DNA of 49,712 nt, taken from Desulfosudis oleivorans. Lineage in GTDB: Bacteria; Desulfobacterota; Desulfobacteria; Desulfobacterales; SURF-7. The stretch lies in assembly GCA_020723325.1 (NCBI GenBank), contig DYJD01000040.1, positions 1-49,712 on the forward strand, given 5' to 3'. A model generated the notes under the pieces. The model did no database searches. It saw only the letters and a program-made list of their open reading frames with translations, and had not been told where the DNA came from. The position numbers and the translations under genes are program-made. Below, one piece after another: positions 1-8,411 of this stretch. The number at the start of each line of letters is the position of its first letter. Position 1 is the stretch's first letter.

Positions 1-837
1 TTAACGCTTTCGTGGCAAGGCTCGTATTTGCCTCAGCAACTTTGCGGTTATAGTAGCGCCTGAAATTTTCATCGTATCTGCGGGTTAAATGGGCAGCCTC
101 GGTGAAGGCCCAGCTCAAATAGCGATTCCCGTTTTTACGGTTGTTTTGGCCCTTGCTTTTGCCGGCTGACAGTCTTTCGGAAGGTACACAACGACTATAG
201 GAGGCAAAATTTCCGACCTTGGGAAAGCGGCCGATATCGCCGACCTCCAGCATAATGGTCATGGCCAGAATGAGGCCTATACCGGGGACCGTCGTCAGAT
301 TTTGAAAGGTCTCACTGAGTTTCACTTTTTGTTGGATTGTTTTTTCAAGTCGTTTAATTTGTTGCTTTAGAAATGCGATCGTGTCTAAATTGGCTTGCGC
401 GGAAAGGACAATATTTTCTTCTTTTAACAGCTGCCGTAGGTCTTCGACGGTATAGGTTTTGATCTCATTGGCACTGACCATTTGGGAACAGCAGCGGGCG
501 ATTAAAGATTGCAGACTGAGGACATGAGATGTCTTCTGGCGAACAAGGAACAAACGCTTGCGCGCCAGATCACGAACCGGACGCTCTTCTTTGGGGTAAT
601 GTAGCCTTGAGGCAGGATGCCCAGAATCAGCATTTGAGCCAGGAAGAAGGCATCGTGCTGATCATCGGTATGCTTGATTCCTTCGTATTGCTTTATCGCC
701 GAAGGATTAGCCAGATGAACACAGTTGTAACCAGCATCCATCAGACCGTCGATCAGCCAGTACCAATTGAAAGTGGATTCGACGACGATTCCGTGAAACT
801 GAATGCTGTACATCTGGCTTGCGAGGTATCGAATCTA
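1..837 (-). pseudogene. IS110-family transposase, truncated and frameshifted, running off the left edge
   Basis: Reading the minus strand, the first part (813 down to about 594) encodes an IS110-type core with VVESTFNWYWLIDGL and HTDDQHDAFFLAQML. The reading frame then shifts near 593-600, where one base of the expected ATT-TAC junction seems to be missing. The next frame continues without a stop to base 1 as YPKEERPVRDLARKR, then TVPGIGLILAMTIMLEVGDIG (transposase_20 domain), then GKSKGQNNRKNGNRYLSWAF. The usual N-terminal RuvC-like start is absent: an in-frame TAG sits at about 837, next to the end of the PIN gene. Both the 5' loss and the frameshift are visible in the sequence, so this copy cannot make a normal transposase. 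The real 3' end lies outside the window. Confidence 0.85.
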
Positions 838-1233
838 AAGTGGTGAAGGCGTTTTTAATGAGAAATGGGTCACCATGGGCTCGAAATCACGATCATCATG
901 TAGCAAGGTCAATCCTTCTATAATGCAGAAGGTTGCGATAATTACATCAATTGTTTTTCGGACGGTAACCCCTGCTTTTCTAAGGATTCGATAATTATTG
1001 GCACTTTGAATCGCCACGTTATAACCACCAATTTGTCGGAATTGTAGAGCGCTGAGAAAGTTCTTGGCTGTTTCAAAATCTGTATTGGAGCGGAAACCCT
1101 GAAGAACCTCTGTGAGTATTAAATCACCTATAATAATGGGGGTGTTTGAAAGGTAATGATCAAGCAAATCTGTCTGCCAGGTGGAAATGCCGTTGAAATA
1201 ATTGATCCATACGGATGAGTCGACCAAAATCAC
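835..1233 (-). CDS. vapC: VapC-type PIN-domain toxin (ribonuclease)
   Basis: This 132-residue protein starts MILVDSSVWINYF, the classic PIN-domain opening with the first catalytic Asp. It has an acidic residue in the LILTEVLQGF helix and ends in TIDVIIATFCIIEGLTLLHDDRDF, which supplies the remaining Asp residues of the metal site. PIN toxins of this size cut RNA (often tRNA) and are held inactive by a partner antitoxin. Its start overlaps the antitoxin stop by 4 bp (ATGA-type coupling). The stop abuts the truncated IS110 relic, so the insertion sequence probably lost its 5' end next to this gene. The RNA target cannot be inferred. Confidence 0.9.
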   Translation of the reverse strand: MILVDSSVWINYFNGISTWQTDLLDHYLSNTPIIIGDLILTEVLQGFRSNTDFETAKNFLSALQFRQIGGYNVAIQSANNYRILRKAGVTVRKTIDVIIATFCIIEGLTLLHDDRDFEPMVTHFSLKTPSPL

Positions 1234-1424
1234 TGATCCATCCTCATAGCATCAAGGTCACCATCCCATTTAAGTTTTCCACGCAGATTTTTAATTTGTT
1301 CCTGTTTTTTTATTTGAACCAATAGCCTAAGCCCGGATTCAACAACAGCTTTTTTGGTTTTTAAGTTGCTGAGAGTCATGGCCTCGTGCATAAGCTTGTC
1401 ATCTATTACAATATTTGTTCGCAT
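1230..1424 (-). CDS. vapB: VapB-type antitoxin (ribbon-helix-helix/DUF2191-like)
   Basis: This is a 64-residue protein with the N-terminal strand MRTNIVIDDKLMHEAM and helices containing TKKAVVESGLRLLV. That is the usual layout of MetJ/Arc-like VapB antitoxins: DNA-binding N-terminus, toxin-wrapping C-terminus (GKLKWDGDLDAMRMDQ). A ribosome site (ttaagaGGTGtt on the coding strand) precedes the ATG. It is the first gene of the two-gene operon and overlaps vapC by 4 bp. It probably represses its own promoter through the inverted repeat just upstream. Confidence 0.88.
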   Translation of the reverse strand: MRTNIVIDDKLMHEAMTLSNLKTKKAVVESGLRLLVQIKKQEQIKNLRGKLKWDGDLDAMRMDQ

Positions 1425-1442
1425 GGTAACACCTCTTAAGCA

Positions 1443-1470
1443 TGTGTATGATATTTACTGTATATACACA
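1443..1470. promoter_or_regulatory. Inverted repeat, probable VapBC operator
   Basis: TGTGTAT (1443-1449) and ATACACA (1464-1470) form a perfect 7-bp inverted repeat about 20 bp upstream of vapB in an AT-rich stretch suited to a promoter. Autoregulation through such a dyad is usual for VapBC modules. The binding itself is inferred. Confidence 0.55.
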
Positions 1471-1596
1471 CTTGGACAATGTCAATAGCCATGACGCTTT
1501 TGTCAATATGAATTCAGATAGATGTACAACCCATTTTTGCACAGGACGCCAAACAGCGGGCGCCTATGAAAAACCCGTTCGGCCGGGAAGACATGA

Positions 1597-1899
1597 GCAT
1601 CAATACACTACTCATTAAGGCACCCCGCGAATGGGGGCGAGCTTACGAACTCGCTGAAGGCGCTCAGCCGGAGTCGGGCAAAAGAAATCAGGTACGTTGG
1701 GGACCTCGTTGAACTGAGCCCGGACGAAGCCGTAGTCGATGTCGTAGTAATGAGTCTACAAGGGGCTGCGGACTACGCGCTTGAGATTTACGGCAAGCAC
1801 GTGATAGACCTCCCCGATGACACTGTCGGCATGCACGTCGCGATATCGATTGGAAGTCCGGTCATAATTTCAGGACCTTCTATCGACTCCTGGTGTTAG
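1597..1899 (+). pseudogene. Coding relic, resembles an RNA polymerase alpha C-terminal (HhH) domain
   Basis: A frame open from the TGA at 1594 to the TAG at 1897-1899 reads NGGELTNSLKALSRSRAKEI, then RYVGDLVELSPDEAVVDVVV, and ends ISIGSPVIISGPSIDSWC. The first part recalls the alpha-CTD pattern of RpoA-like proteins (L.VRS.NCL....I.YIGDLV). There is no good start codon in this frame. An ATG at 1593 opens another frame (SINTLLIKAPREWGRAYELAEG) that could be the displaced N-terminus. I treat it as a decayed gene; family assignment is weak. Confidence 0.3.
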
Positions 1900-1917
1900 C
1901 TGCTGAAAGAGGTCTCC

Positions 1918-2136
1918 ATGGGATTCTTTGACCGATTCATGAATAAGCCAAAAGGGCCTTCCATCACTCAGCAGAGGGCTTCAATCACCATTACGCATCC
2001 GAAGTCGAAGGTTCGAATGAGTGTTAGATCGCTCGGGAAATCCTTTTCTGCCGCAAAGGCTTTTTTCTGCTCCTGGTCTGGCAGATCGGCTATTTCCAAA
2101 CCGCACACACGTGCGCGTGTGCCTACTGAACCGTAA
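1918..2136 (+). CDS. Hypothetical protein, probably a truncated or decayed gene
   Basis: An ATG preceded by GAAAGAGGTCTCC opens a 72-residue frame beginning MGFFDRFMNKPKGPSITQQ. The first 30 residues look like a real N-terminus. After that the composition becomes irregular (rich in Ser, Arg and Lys), as if the frame had shifted. I recognise no family. It sits in the coding debris between vapBC and operon A, so a broken gene is more likely than a working small protein. Confidence 0.3.
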   Translation: MGFFDRFMNKPKGPSITQQRASITITHPKSKVRMSVRSLGKSFSAAKAFFCSWSGRSAISKPHTRARVPTEP

Positions 2137-2247
2137 CCCTAGCATTAGGGCCGGGAGTTCAAAACGATCTAACCCTGATATTACTCCTGCGCGGAAATAA
2201 TAGAAAAGCTGGTATATAAACTTCGAGGGAAAAATGAGCCCGCCGGT

Positions 2248-2278
2248 GGTCATATATGACCAGTGGTGAAATATGGCC
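2248..2278 (+). promoter_or_regulatory. Tandem-palindrome operator (site A), probable sigma-54 enhancer
   Basis: A perfect 14-bp palindrome, GGTCATATATGACC (2248-2261), is followed after 3 bp (AGT) by a variant, GGTGAAATATGGCC (2265-2278). The same pair with the same 3-bp gap occurs at 12470, 24077 and 42841. It lies 103 bp upstream of a -24/-12 promoter and 209 bp upstream of the radical SAM gene that opens operon A. The remaining gene-free sequence from 2137 to 2487 holds this site and its promoter. Confidence 0.8.
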
Positions 2279-2381
2279 TTTTTATATGCGGCCGTCAATG
2301 ACAGCCTCGCAAATACCTTCATTACTATTTATTTTAAAAAATTCATGACGATGGGAAGCCCGAGCCCGAAAATTACAGGCC

Positions 2382-2397
2382 TGGCACAAAGATTGTA
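2382..2397 (+). promoter_or_regulatory. Sigma-54 promoter for operon A
   Basis: TGGCAC (2382-2387), 5 bp, then TTGTA (2393-2397). The -24 element is the exact consensus; the -12 element has GT where GC is usual. Transcription would start near 2408, about 80 bp before the radical SAM start codon. Support comes from the matching element at the same distance from an operator at three other operons. Confidence 0.72.
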
Positions 2398-2487
2398 CCT
2401 ATGAAGAAGTGAATAGTGCCATAACGGCGATGCCAACAAAAAACAAACCGAGCTATCGAATATCAATGTTGAAAGGCGTCTGCGAAT

Positions 2488-3966
2488 ATGAACATTCTTC
2501 TAATTTACCCAAAATTTCCGGATACCTTTTGGTCTTTTACTTTCGCCTTGAGTTTTATCGGAAAGAAGGCGGCCTTTCCACCTCTGGGTCTGCTTACCGT
2601 CGCTTCCTTGCTGCCGGTAAAATGGTCCAAGCGCCTCGTGGACATGAATGTGAATAGTCTGACGGATAAAGATCTTTTGTGGGCGGATATGGCCTTTATC
2701 GGAGGCATGGCGGTGCAGCGGAAATCGGCCGAACAAATCATCGCCCGTTGCAAGGCCTTGAATGTAAAGATCGTTGCCGGCGGACCGCTGTTTACATCCG
2801 AACCTGATGAATTCAAGGCTGTGGATCATCTCGTTCTCGACGAAGCCGAATCGACACTGCCCGCTTTTCTGTCGGACCTGCAAAGCGGACAACTGAAAAA
2901 GGTCTACCGGGCTACGGGTTTCTGTGATCTTTGCGACACACCGATTCCCTCCTGGGAACTGGTGCAAACGAAACGCTATGCGTCCATGAACATCCAGTTT
3001 TCCAGGGGGTGCCCGTTCAACTGCGAATTCTGCAATGTAACGACTTTGTTCGGTCACCGGCCGCGCATCAAAACCCCGCGACAAGTGATCGCGGAACTGG
3101 ACCATATTTATGCTTCCGGCTGGCGCAGCAGCATCTTTTTTGTCGACGACAATTTTATTGGCAATAAGGACTACCTGAAAACGCATTTGCTTCCGGCCCT
3201 GATCGAATGGCGTCGAAATAAAAAGGGTTGTGTCTTTTTCACGGAAGCTTCCATCAATCTCGCCGATGATCCGGAACTCCTTGCCATGATGGTGAGGGCC
3301 GGCTTTGATTCCGTTTTCATCGGCATCGAGTCGCCTGATGAGGTCTGTTTGACCGAATGTCATAAAAACCAGAACAAAAATCGGGATCTCCTGGAAAGTG
3401 TCGCGATAATCCACCGTTCCGGGTTGCAGGTGATGGGCGGTTTTATTGTGGGCTTCGACAGCGATAAACCTTCCATTTTTCAGCGCCAGATCGATTTTAT
3501 ACAGAAGAGCGGTATTGTAACCGCAATGGTCGGAATGCTCCAGGCTCCGCCGGGAACACGCCTCTTTGACCGGCTGCAACGGGAAAGTCGGGTGGTCAAC
3601 ACCTTTTCAGGAGACAATGTCGACGGAACCACCAACATCATCCCCCGCATGGGCATGGACAGGCTTTTGGAAGGGTATCGATCGATTATGCGGCAGATTT
3701 ATACTCCCAAAAACTATTATCAACGGGTCAGGGTTCTGCTGAAGGAACTGAAGGCGCCTGACATCAACCAGCCGCTCAATATTCAGCGGTTTCTTTCCAT
3801 CTTTCGCTCCGCTTTCCGGCTCGGGGTTTTGGGCAAGGAACGCTTTTGCTACTGGCAATTGATGCTCTGGACTCTGGTATGCAAGCCCAGATTGCTATCC
3901 GTGGCCATAACCCTGTCCATATATGGCCATCATTATCGTAGGGTATGCGAACGGTATATTTATTAA
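2488..3966 (+). CDS. B12-binding radical SAM protein with DUF4070-like C-terminus
   Basis: This 492-residue protein has an N-terminal cobalamin-binding Rossmann region (about 1-140; MNILLIYPKFPDTFWSF, MAFIGGM, IVAGGPLFTSEPDEF). A radical SAM core follows, with the cluster-binding motif C175-x3-C179-x2-C182 in SRGCPFNCEFCNV. The segment MLQAPPGTRLFDRLQRESR is typical of the DUF4070 tail. Relatives include the hopanoid C-3 methylase group and other lipid-modifying class B methylases. The substrate here is not identifiable, although the neighbouring membrane-maintenance genes make a lipid plausible. It is the first gene of operon A, behind the tandem operator and sigma-54 promoter. The ATG at 2488 begins exactly at the family's MNILLI start. 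Confidence 0.88.
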   Translation: MNILLIYPKFPDTFWSFTFALSFIGKKAAFPPLGLLTVASLLPVKWSKRLVDMNVNSLTDKDLLWADMAFIGGMAVQRKSAEQIIARCKALNVKIVAGGPLFTSEPDEFKAVDHLVLDEAESTLPAFLSDLQSGQLKKVYRATGFCDLCDTPIPSWELVQTKRYASMNIQFSRGCPFNCEFCNVTTLFGHRPRIKTPRQVIAELDHIYASGWRSSIFFVDDNFIGNKDYLKTHLLPALIEWRRNKKGCVFFTEASINLADDPELLAMMVRAGFDSVFIGIESPDEVCLTECHKNQNKNRDLLESVAIIHRSGLQVMGGFIVGFDSDKPSIFQRQIDFIQKSGIVTAMVGMLQAPPGTRLFDRLQRESRVVNTFSGDNVDGTTNIIPRMGMDRLLEGYRSIMRQIYTPKNYYQRVRVLLKELKAPDINQPLNIQRFLSIFRSAFRLGVLGKERFCYWQLMLWTLVCKPRLLSVAITLSIYGHHYRRVCERYIY

Positions 3967-4023
3967 GACCGACATCACCGTTCATCGTGAAGATATAAAT
4001 CTTTTAATTAAGGAAAAAATACC

Positions 4024-5124
4024 ATGACGGACAACCCAATGGATCAGATAGCGTTTTTTGTAAACAAATTGAAAGCGCGATTCAGGTTTCCCAAACTGGA
4101 TTCCAAATCGGCGAGGCGCTTGAATATCCTGTTGTTCGGCGCAGCCCTTGCAATTATTTGCTTCAATCTTCTTCTCGTTTACGTGCATCCGGATGAATAC
4201 GGGATCAAGGTGGTCCGGGTGGGCCTGAACCGCGGCGTTCAAAAAGAGGTTTACCATGCCGGTCTCACTTTTGTTCTGCCCTTCGGGTTGCAGGAGATGT
4301 ATCGACTGCCCAAGGGTATCCAGGTGCTGGAACTGACCAATTTTCCCGAAACCGCTTCAGTAACGGCGCGGAAAGACCGCGCCGCCCACATTCAGACCTC
4401 GGACGGCTTTTTCGTGGACGTGGACGTCTCCATATTGTACCACATCAAGGACCCCTACCTGGTTTTTACAACCATCGGTCCTGGAACCCTTTTCGAAGAC
4501 AACGGCATCCTTCCCAAGGCCGAGCCGGCCCTTAAAGAGACCCTGGGAAAGTTGACCACCGAAGAATTCTACAACAGCCCCATGCGGGTTAAAAAAGCGG
4601 AAGAAGCCAAGCAGAACCTCAACACCGAATTAAAGGTCAAAGGCATCGAGGTCGACCAGGTGCTGGTACGTTATTTTATATACAGCCCGGAAATTCAGAA
4701 AAACATTGAGGCGAAAAAGCTCCAGGATCAGATGGTGTTTACCAACCAGTCGGCGGCGCGGGCGGCCAGGGAAGAGGCGGAGTTGAAAAAAATCATTCAG
4801 GAGGGAATGGTTATCGCCGCCGTGGAGATTGAAAACGGTAAAGCCTATGTCACCCGCAAGATCGCTGAGAAGGATCTATACGCGCGCAAGATAAAAGCCA
4901 ATGCCGACTTGCAGGTGAAGCTGGCCGAGGCGGAAAGGGTGCGTCTGAAAAATGAAGCCTTGAAAGGCATCGGTTCCGAGCGCATGGTTGCCCTGAAAAT
5001 GGCCGACGCCTACAAGGGGCTGGATATGATCATCCTGCCCAGTGACGGCCCCCACGGGGTCAACCCGTTGAGTCTGGATAATGCCCTACAGCTATTTGAT
5101 GTTCGTAAAGGAGGCAACCCATGA
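4024..5124 (+). CDS. SPFH/band-7 (prohibitin-like) membrane protein
   Basis: This 366-residue protein has a short cytoplasmic N-terminus and one membrane helix at about 36-54 (ILLFGAALAIICFNLLLVYV). The SPFH domain (about 55-230) includes GIKVVRVGLNRGVQKEVYHAGL and the GIEVDQVLVRYF strand. A charged coiled coil (about 230-330) rich in Ala, Glu and Lys follows. SPFH proteins build ring assemblies around membrane proteases and in lipid microdomains. It starts after TTAAGGAAAAAATACC and overlaps the next SPFH gene by 4 bp, so the pair probably forms a hetero-oligomer. FtsH two genes downstream fits the HflK/HflC-FtsH pairing known in bacteria. It is not close enough to call hflK. Confidence 0.88.
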   Translation: MTDNPMDQIAFFVNKLKARFRFPKLDSKSARRLNILLFGAALAIICFNLLLVYVHPDEYGIKVVRVGLNRGVQKEVYHAGLTFVLPFGLQEMYRLPKGIQVLELTNFPETASVTARKDRAAHIQTSDGFFVDVDVSILYHIKDPYLVFTTIGPGTLFEDNGILPKAEPALKETLGKLTTEEFYNSPMRVKKAEEAKQNLNTELKVKGIEVDQVLVRYFIYSPEIQKNIEAKKLQDQMVFTNQSAARAAREEAELKKIIQEGMVIAAVEIENGKAYVTRKIAEKDLYARKIKANADLQVKLAEAERVRLKNEALKGIGSERMVALKMADAYKGLDMIILPSDGPHGVNPLSLDNALQLFDVRKGGNP

Positions 5125-6149
5125 AACGATTAATGATCTCGACAGCTTTACTGCTGGCCGTCCTTACTTTGGCCGCCTGTGTTCCCCATACCACGGGTCT
5201 GACGGAAGTGGGCGTCAGAACCCGTAAAATGGCTTTTTGGGGACCGAAGGGGGTGGAGGAACGGATCTACGCTCCGGGTGGCACGTATTTTTTTCTGCCG
5301 TTTATCAATGACTGGCATGTGTTCGACACCAAACTGCAGAACTTGGAAATGACCTTTTCGAAAATGCGTGGCGACCGCAAGACCAGAGACGACCTGGTGT
5401 TTAAAACCATCGATGGCAACGACATCGGTCTGGATGTGATCATCGTCTATCGCATCGATGCGAACAAGGCCCCACACATACTCCAGTATGTTGCCCGGAA
5501 TGACGAAATTTTGCGGGGAACCATCGTGCGGACCGTGGCCCGCAGCAAACCCCGGGATATTTTCGGCGAACTGAAGACCGAGGCTTTTTATGTGGCGGAA
5601 GCCCGCGAGACCCAGTCCGGCAAGGCCCGCGAGGCGTTACAGGGAATTCTGGGGCCCATGGGTATCATCGTTGAGAAGGTGCTGACCAACGACTATCGTT
5701 TCAACACCGAATATACCAAGGCCATTGAGGACAAAAAAGTGGCTGATCAGCAGGTGGAAAAAAACAAATCGGCCCAGCACGCCGCCACCGAGGAATACAA
5801 ACGTAAATTGGAAGAAGCCAGGGGCGAAGTCAACCAAATGGTGGCCGATGCCGACGGTGAATATCTCAAGGCCAAGATCGAGGCGGATGTATACCGGGAG
5901 CAGCAAGTGCTTATTGCCCAGGCCATCCAGGCCGAGGGCTCTGCCGAAGCCGCCGCCATCCAGGAAATGAATCATGCCCTGGCAGGGGCCGGCGGCGAGG
6001 CCATCGTGAAGCTGAGAGTCGCGGAGGCGATTCAGGGAAAACGCATCCTATTGCTGCCGGTTTCAGAGGGTGGGATGAATCTCAAGACCACCGACATCAA
6101 CCGTTTGATCGAAACATTGGGCGTTAAATCGCTTTCCGGCGGGCAGTGA
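5121..6149 (+). CDS. SPFH-domain lipoprotein, partner of the preceding gene
   Basis: This 342-residue protein has a lipoprotein signal, MKRLMISTALLLAVLTLAAC, with Cys20 in the lipobox. The SPFH domain follows (GVRTRKMAFWGPKGVEERIY, YAPGGTYFFLPFI), then a long Glu/Ala-rich coiled coil (about 200-290). The ending LRVAEAIQGKRILLLPVSEGG parallels the preceding protein's MADAYKGLDMIILPSDG, so the two are likely paralogues. A lipid anchor in place of a membrane helix is uncommon for a prohibitin homologue and would put the protein outside the cytoplasmic membrane. The two genes are translationally coupled (ATGA overlap). Confidence 0.85.
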   Translation: MKRLMISTALLLAVLTLAACVPHTTGLTEVGVRTRKMAFWGPKGVEERIYAPGGTYFFLPFINDWHVFDTKLQNLEMTFSKMRGDRKTRDDLVFKTIDGNDIGLDVIIVYRIDANKAPHILQYVARNDEILRGTIVRTVARSKPRDIFGELKTEAFYVAEARETQSGKAREALQGILGPMGIIVEKVLTNDYRFNTEYTKAIEDKKVADQQVEKNKSAQHAATEEYKRKLEEARGEVNQMVADADGEYLKAKIEADVYREQQVLIAQAIQAEGSAEAAAIQEMNHALAGAGGEAIVKLRVAEAIQGKRILLLPVSEGGMNLKTTDINRLIETLGVKSLSGGQ

Positions 6150-6178
6150 CGGACGCATGGCCGGGGAAAGGCAACAAT

Positions 6179-6457
6179 ATGCAAAACAAAATAGAATCAA
6201 CCCATATCGATGAATTATTGGTTAAAGCGGATGAGCTTATTCAACAAATCAATTCCGATGCACTCAAAGACATGGAAGCAGAGCAGCGCCTGCAGTTTGA
6301 AAAACACGCTCAGAACTTGAAACAGATAAAATCCGTGGTGCGGGGCCAAATCAAGAAAAAAGGTATTCCGAAAAAAAGTTACGGCGCCAAAGGCTTTCAC
6401 GAGGCGATCCTGGATATTGTGAAGGCCATGCAGGACTTTAAAGACAAGCTGTTCTGA
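6179..6457 (+). CDS. Small helical protein of unknown function
   Basis: This 92-residue, highly charged, all-helical protein begins MQNKIESTHIDELLVKADEL. A GTG at 6146 could extend it by 11 residues with overlap of the SPFH gene. The ATG at 6179, preceded by GGGGAAAGG at good spacing, is the better start. No Cys, signal peptide or membrane helix is present. It has Lys-rich turns (GQIKKKGIPKKSYGAKGFHE). Its place between the SPFH pair and ftsH suggests a role in that complex, but I do not recognise the family. Confidence 0.7.
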   Translation: MQNKIESTHIDELLVKADELIQQINSDALKDMEAEQRLQFEKHAQNLKQIKSVVRGQIKKKGIPKKSYGAKGFHEAILDIVKAMQDFKDKLF

Positions 6458-6494
6458 TTGCCACTAAGCACCTTTGAATACTGGAAAATCAAAA

Positions 6495-8411
6495 ATGACT
6501 TTTTCTGAAAAAAAAGCGCCGCTGGAAAAATTAACGGACATGTTGCGTTCCTTTACGGGTCGGGAAGATCCCCGCAAAATAAAGAATGGCTTGCCTCCCA
6601 AGGCTCAATTCAACATCGGGTATGCCCTGGCGGCCATACTTTTATTTTTCTATGTGCAGCAACATTTTTTTTCCACAAAAGTGGAAATGATTCCCTACAG
6701 CCGGTTTAAAGAATACATCGTCGAAGGCAAGGTGGAGAAATTGACCATCTATCCAGAAAATATCAGCGGAAAGCTGGCAGGCTCTTCAGGCCGGGAGTTT
6801 GTCACCGTCCGTGTGAATGATCCCGACCTGGTGAAGGACCTGGATGAACATAAAATCAGTTATTCCGGACAGAACGAAAATAAATTTCTGAGCAGCCTTC
6901 TCTCCTGGATTATTCCTCTTGGCGTTTTTTTTCTGATCTCACGGTTTGCCATGAAAAAGATGGGCACCGGTATGGGGATCATGTCCTTCAGTAAGAACAA
7001 AGCCAAAATTTTTGCGGAGAGCGATACCAAAGTCTCTTTTACCGACGTGGCCGGAATCGATGAGGCCAAAGAAGAACTCCAGGAAGTAGTCGAATTTTTA
7101 AGAACCCCGCAAAAATTTCAGAAATTGGGGGGCCGGATACCCAAAGGCGTGCTGCTGGTCGGTCCGCCCGGAACCGGCAAAACCCTCCTGGCCAGAGCCG
7201 TGGCCGGTGAGGCCAAAGTGCCTTTTTTCAGCATCAGCGGGTCGGAGTTTGTGGAGATGTTTGTCGGGGTGGGAGCGGCCCGCGTTCGTGACCTTTTCTC
7301 TCAGGCCGCGCAGCAGGCGCCCTGTATCATCTTTATCGATGAACTGGATGCCCTGGGCAAAGCCCGGGGGATGAATATTATGGGCGGGCATGATGAACGC
7401 GAGCAAACGCTCAACCAGCTCCTGGTGGAGATGGATGGGTTCGAAACGAATAAAGGGGTCATCATCATGGCCGCCACCAATCGGCCGGAAATTTTGGATC
7501 CGGCTTTGTTGCGGCCGGGACGGTTTGATCGGCAGGTCCTGGTGGACCGGCCGGACATCAATGGGCGGGAAGCCATTTTGAAGATTCATTCCAAGAATGT
7601 GGTGCTTGGCTCCGAGGTCGATCTCCGCAAGATCGCCGGCCGCACTCCGGGCTTTGTGGGCGCGGACCTGGCCAACATCATCAATGAAGCCGCGTTGCTG
7701 GCTGCCCGCAATAATAAAGAGGTGGTGGAGCCGGTGGATTTTGATGAGGCCATCGACCGGGTGATTGCGGGTCTTCAAAAAAAGAACCGGGTAATGAATG
7801 CAATGGAGAGAGAGATTGTGGCTTTCCATGAGGCCGGACATGCCATCGTGGCCGAGTCGGTTGAGCATGCTGACCCGGTGCATAAGATTTCGATTATTCC
7901 CCGTGGGATTGCGGCCCTCGGATATACCCAACAGCAACCCACCGAGGATCGCTATTTAATGACGCGTTCGGAGTTGATCGATCGCCTGGCTGTGCTGTTG
8001 GGCGGCAGGGTGGCGGAGGAATTGGTTTTTAAAGAAATCTCGACCGGAGCCCAGAATGACCTGCAGCGGGCCTCGGACATTGCCCGGGCCATGGTCACGG
8101 AATACGGTATGAGCGACCGCCTGGGTCTGGTGAGCTATGAGCGCCAGCGCCGATCGATGTTTCTTCCGGAAAGTTTTTCCTCCGGTAAAAATTACAGTGA
8201 AGCAATCGGCGCCCAAATCGACGAAGAAGTCGGCCGGTTCATGCATGAAGCGCATCAAAGGGTGATTAAAATCCTCTCGGAGCGTCGGAACGTCCTGGAT
8301 GAGTTGGCCCAGCTCCTTTCACAGAAGGAAAGTGTGCAGGGAGAAGAGCTTAGAAAGATGTTGGCGGCCGCCGCTCCCGGAAAGGCGACTCCACCGCAAG
8401 CGATTGGGTGA
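6495..8411 (+). CDS. ftsH: ATP-dependent zinc metalloprotease FtsH
   Basis: This membrane-bound AAA+ protease degrades damaged membrane and regulatory proteins. There are two membrane helices (about 41-56 and 135-153). The AAA domain has Walker A GPPGTGKT (about 223-230), Walker [11 protein letters not shown] and the second region of homology with [21 protein letters not shown]. The zinc site HEAGHA is at about 445. A TTG at 6474 is possible, but the ATG at 6495 gives the conventional start. Length, about 638 residues, is normal. The residue pattern is complete, so the enzyme should be active. Placement with SPFH proteins and cardiolipin synthase marks it as a specialised stress copy; a housekeeping ftsH is probably elsewhere. 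Confidence 0.95.
   Translation: MTFSEKKAPLEKLTDMLRSFTGREDPRKIKNGLPPKAQFNIGYALAAILLFFYVQQHFFSTKVEMIPYSRFKEYIVEGKVEKLTIYPENISGKLAGSSGREFVTVRVNDPDLVKDLDEHKISYSGQNENKFLSSLLSWIIPLGVFFLISRFAMKKMGTGMGIMSFSKNKAKIFAESDTKVSFTDVAGIDEAKEELQEVVEFLRTPQKFQKLGGRIPKGVLLVGPPGTGKTLLARAVAGEAKVPFFSISGSEFVEMFVGVGAARVRDLFSQAAQQAPCIIFIDELDALGKARGMNIMGGHDEREQTLNQLLVEMDGFETNKGVIIMAATNRPEILDPALLRPGRFDRQVLVDRPDINGREAILKIHSKNVVLGSEVDLRKIAGRTPGFVGADLANIINEAALLAARNNKEVVEPVDFDEAIDRVIAGLQKKNRVMNAMEREIVAFHEAGHAIVAESVEHADPVHKISIIPRGIAALGYTQQQPTEDRYLMTRSELIDRLAVLLGGRVAEELVFKEISTGAQNDLQRASDIARAMVTEYGMSDRLGLVSYERQRRSMFLPESFSSGKNYSEAIGAQIDEEVGRFMHEAHQRVIKILSERRNVLDELAQLLSQKESVQGEELRKMLAAAAPGKATPPQAIG

Noticed and set aside
2137-2322. 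Minus-strand frame (1981-2322) across operator A
   Set aside because: It overlaps decayed sequence and the operator and has no recognisable protein features.
2500-3579. Long open frame on the minus strand opposite the radical SAM gene (359 codons)
   Set aside because: The plus-strand protein has clear family motifs along the whole length; the opposite frame has no recognisable domain and is a mirror of its codon use.
3915-3928. GTCCATATATGGCC near the end of the radical SAM gene, similar to the operator palindrome
   Set aside because: It is a single copy inside coding sequence, has no partner at the 17-bp distance and no -24/-12 promoter before the next gene.
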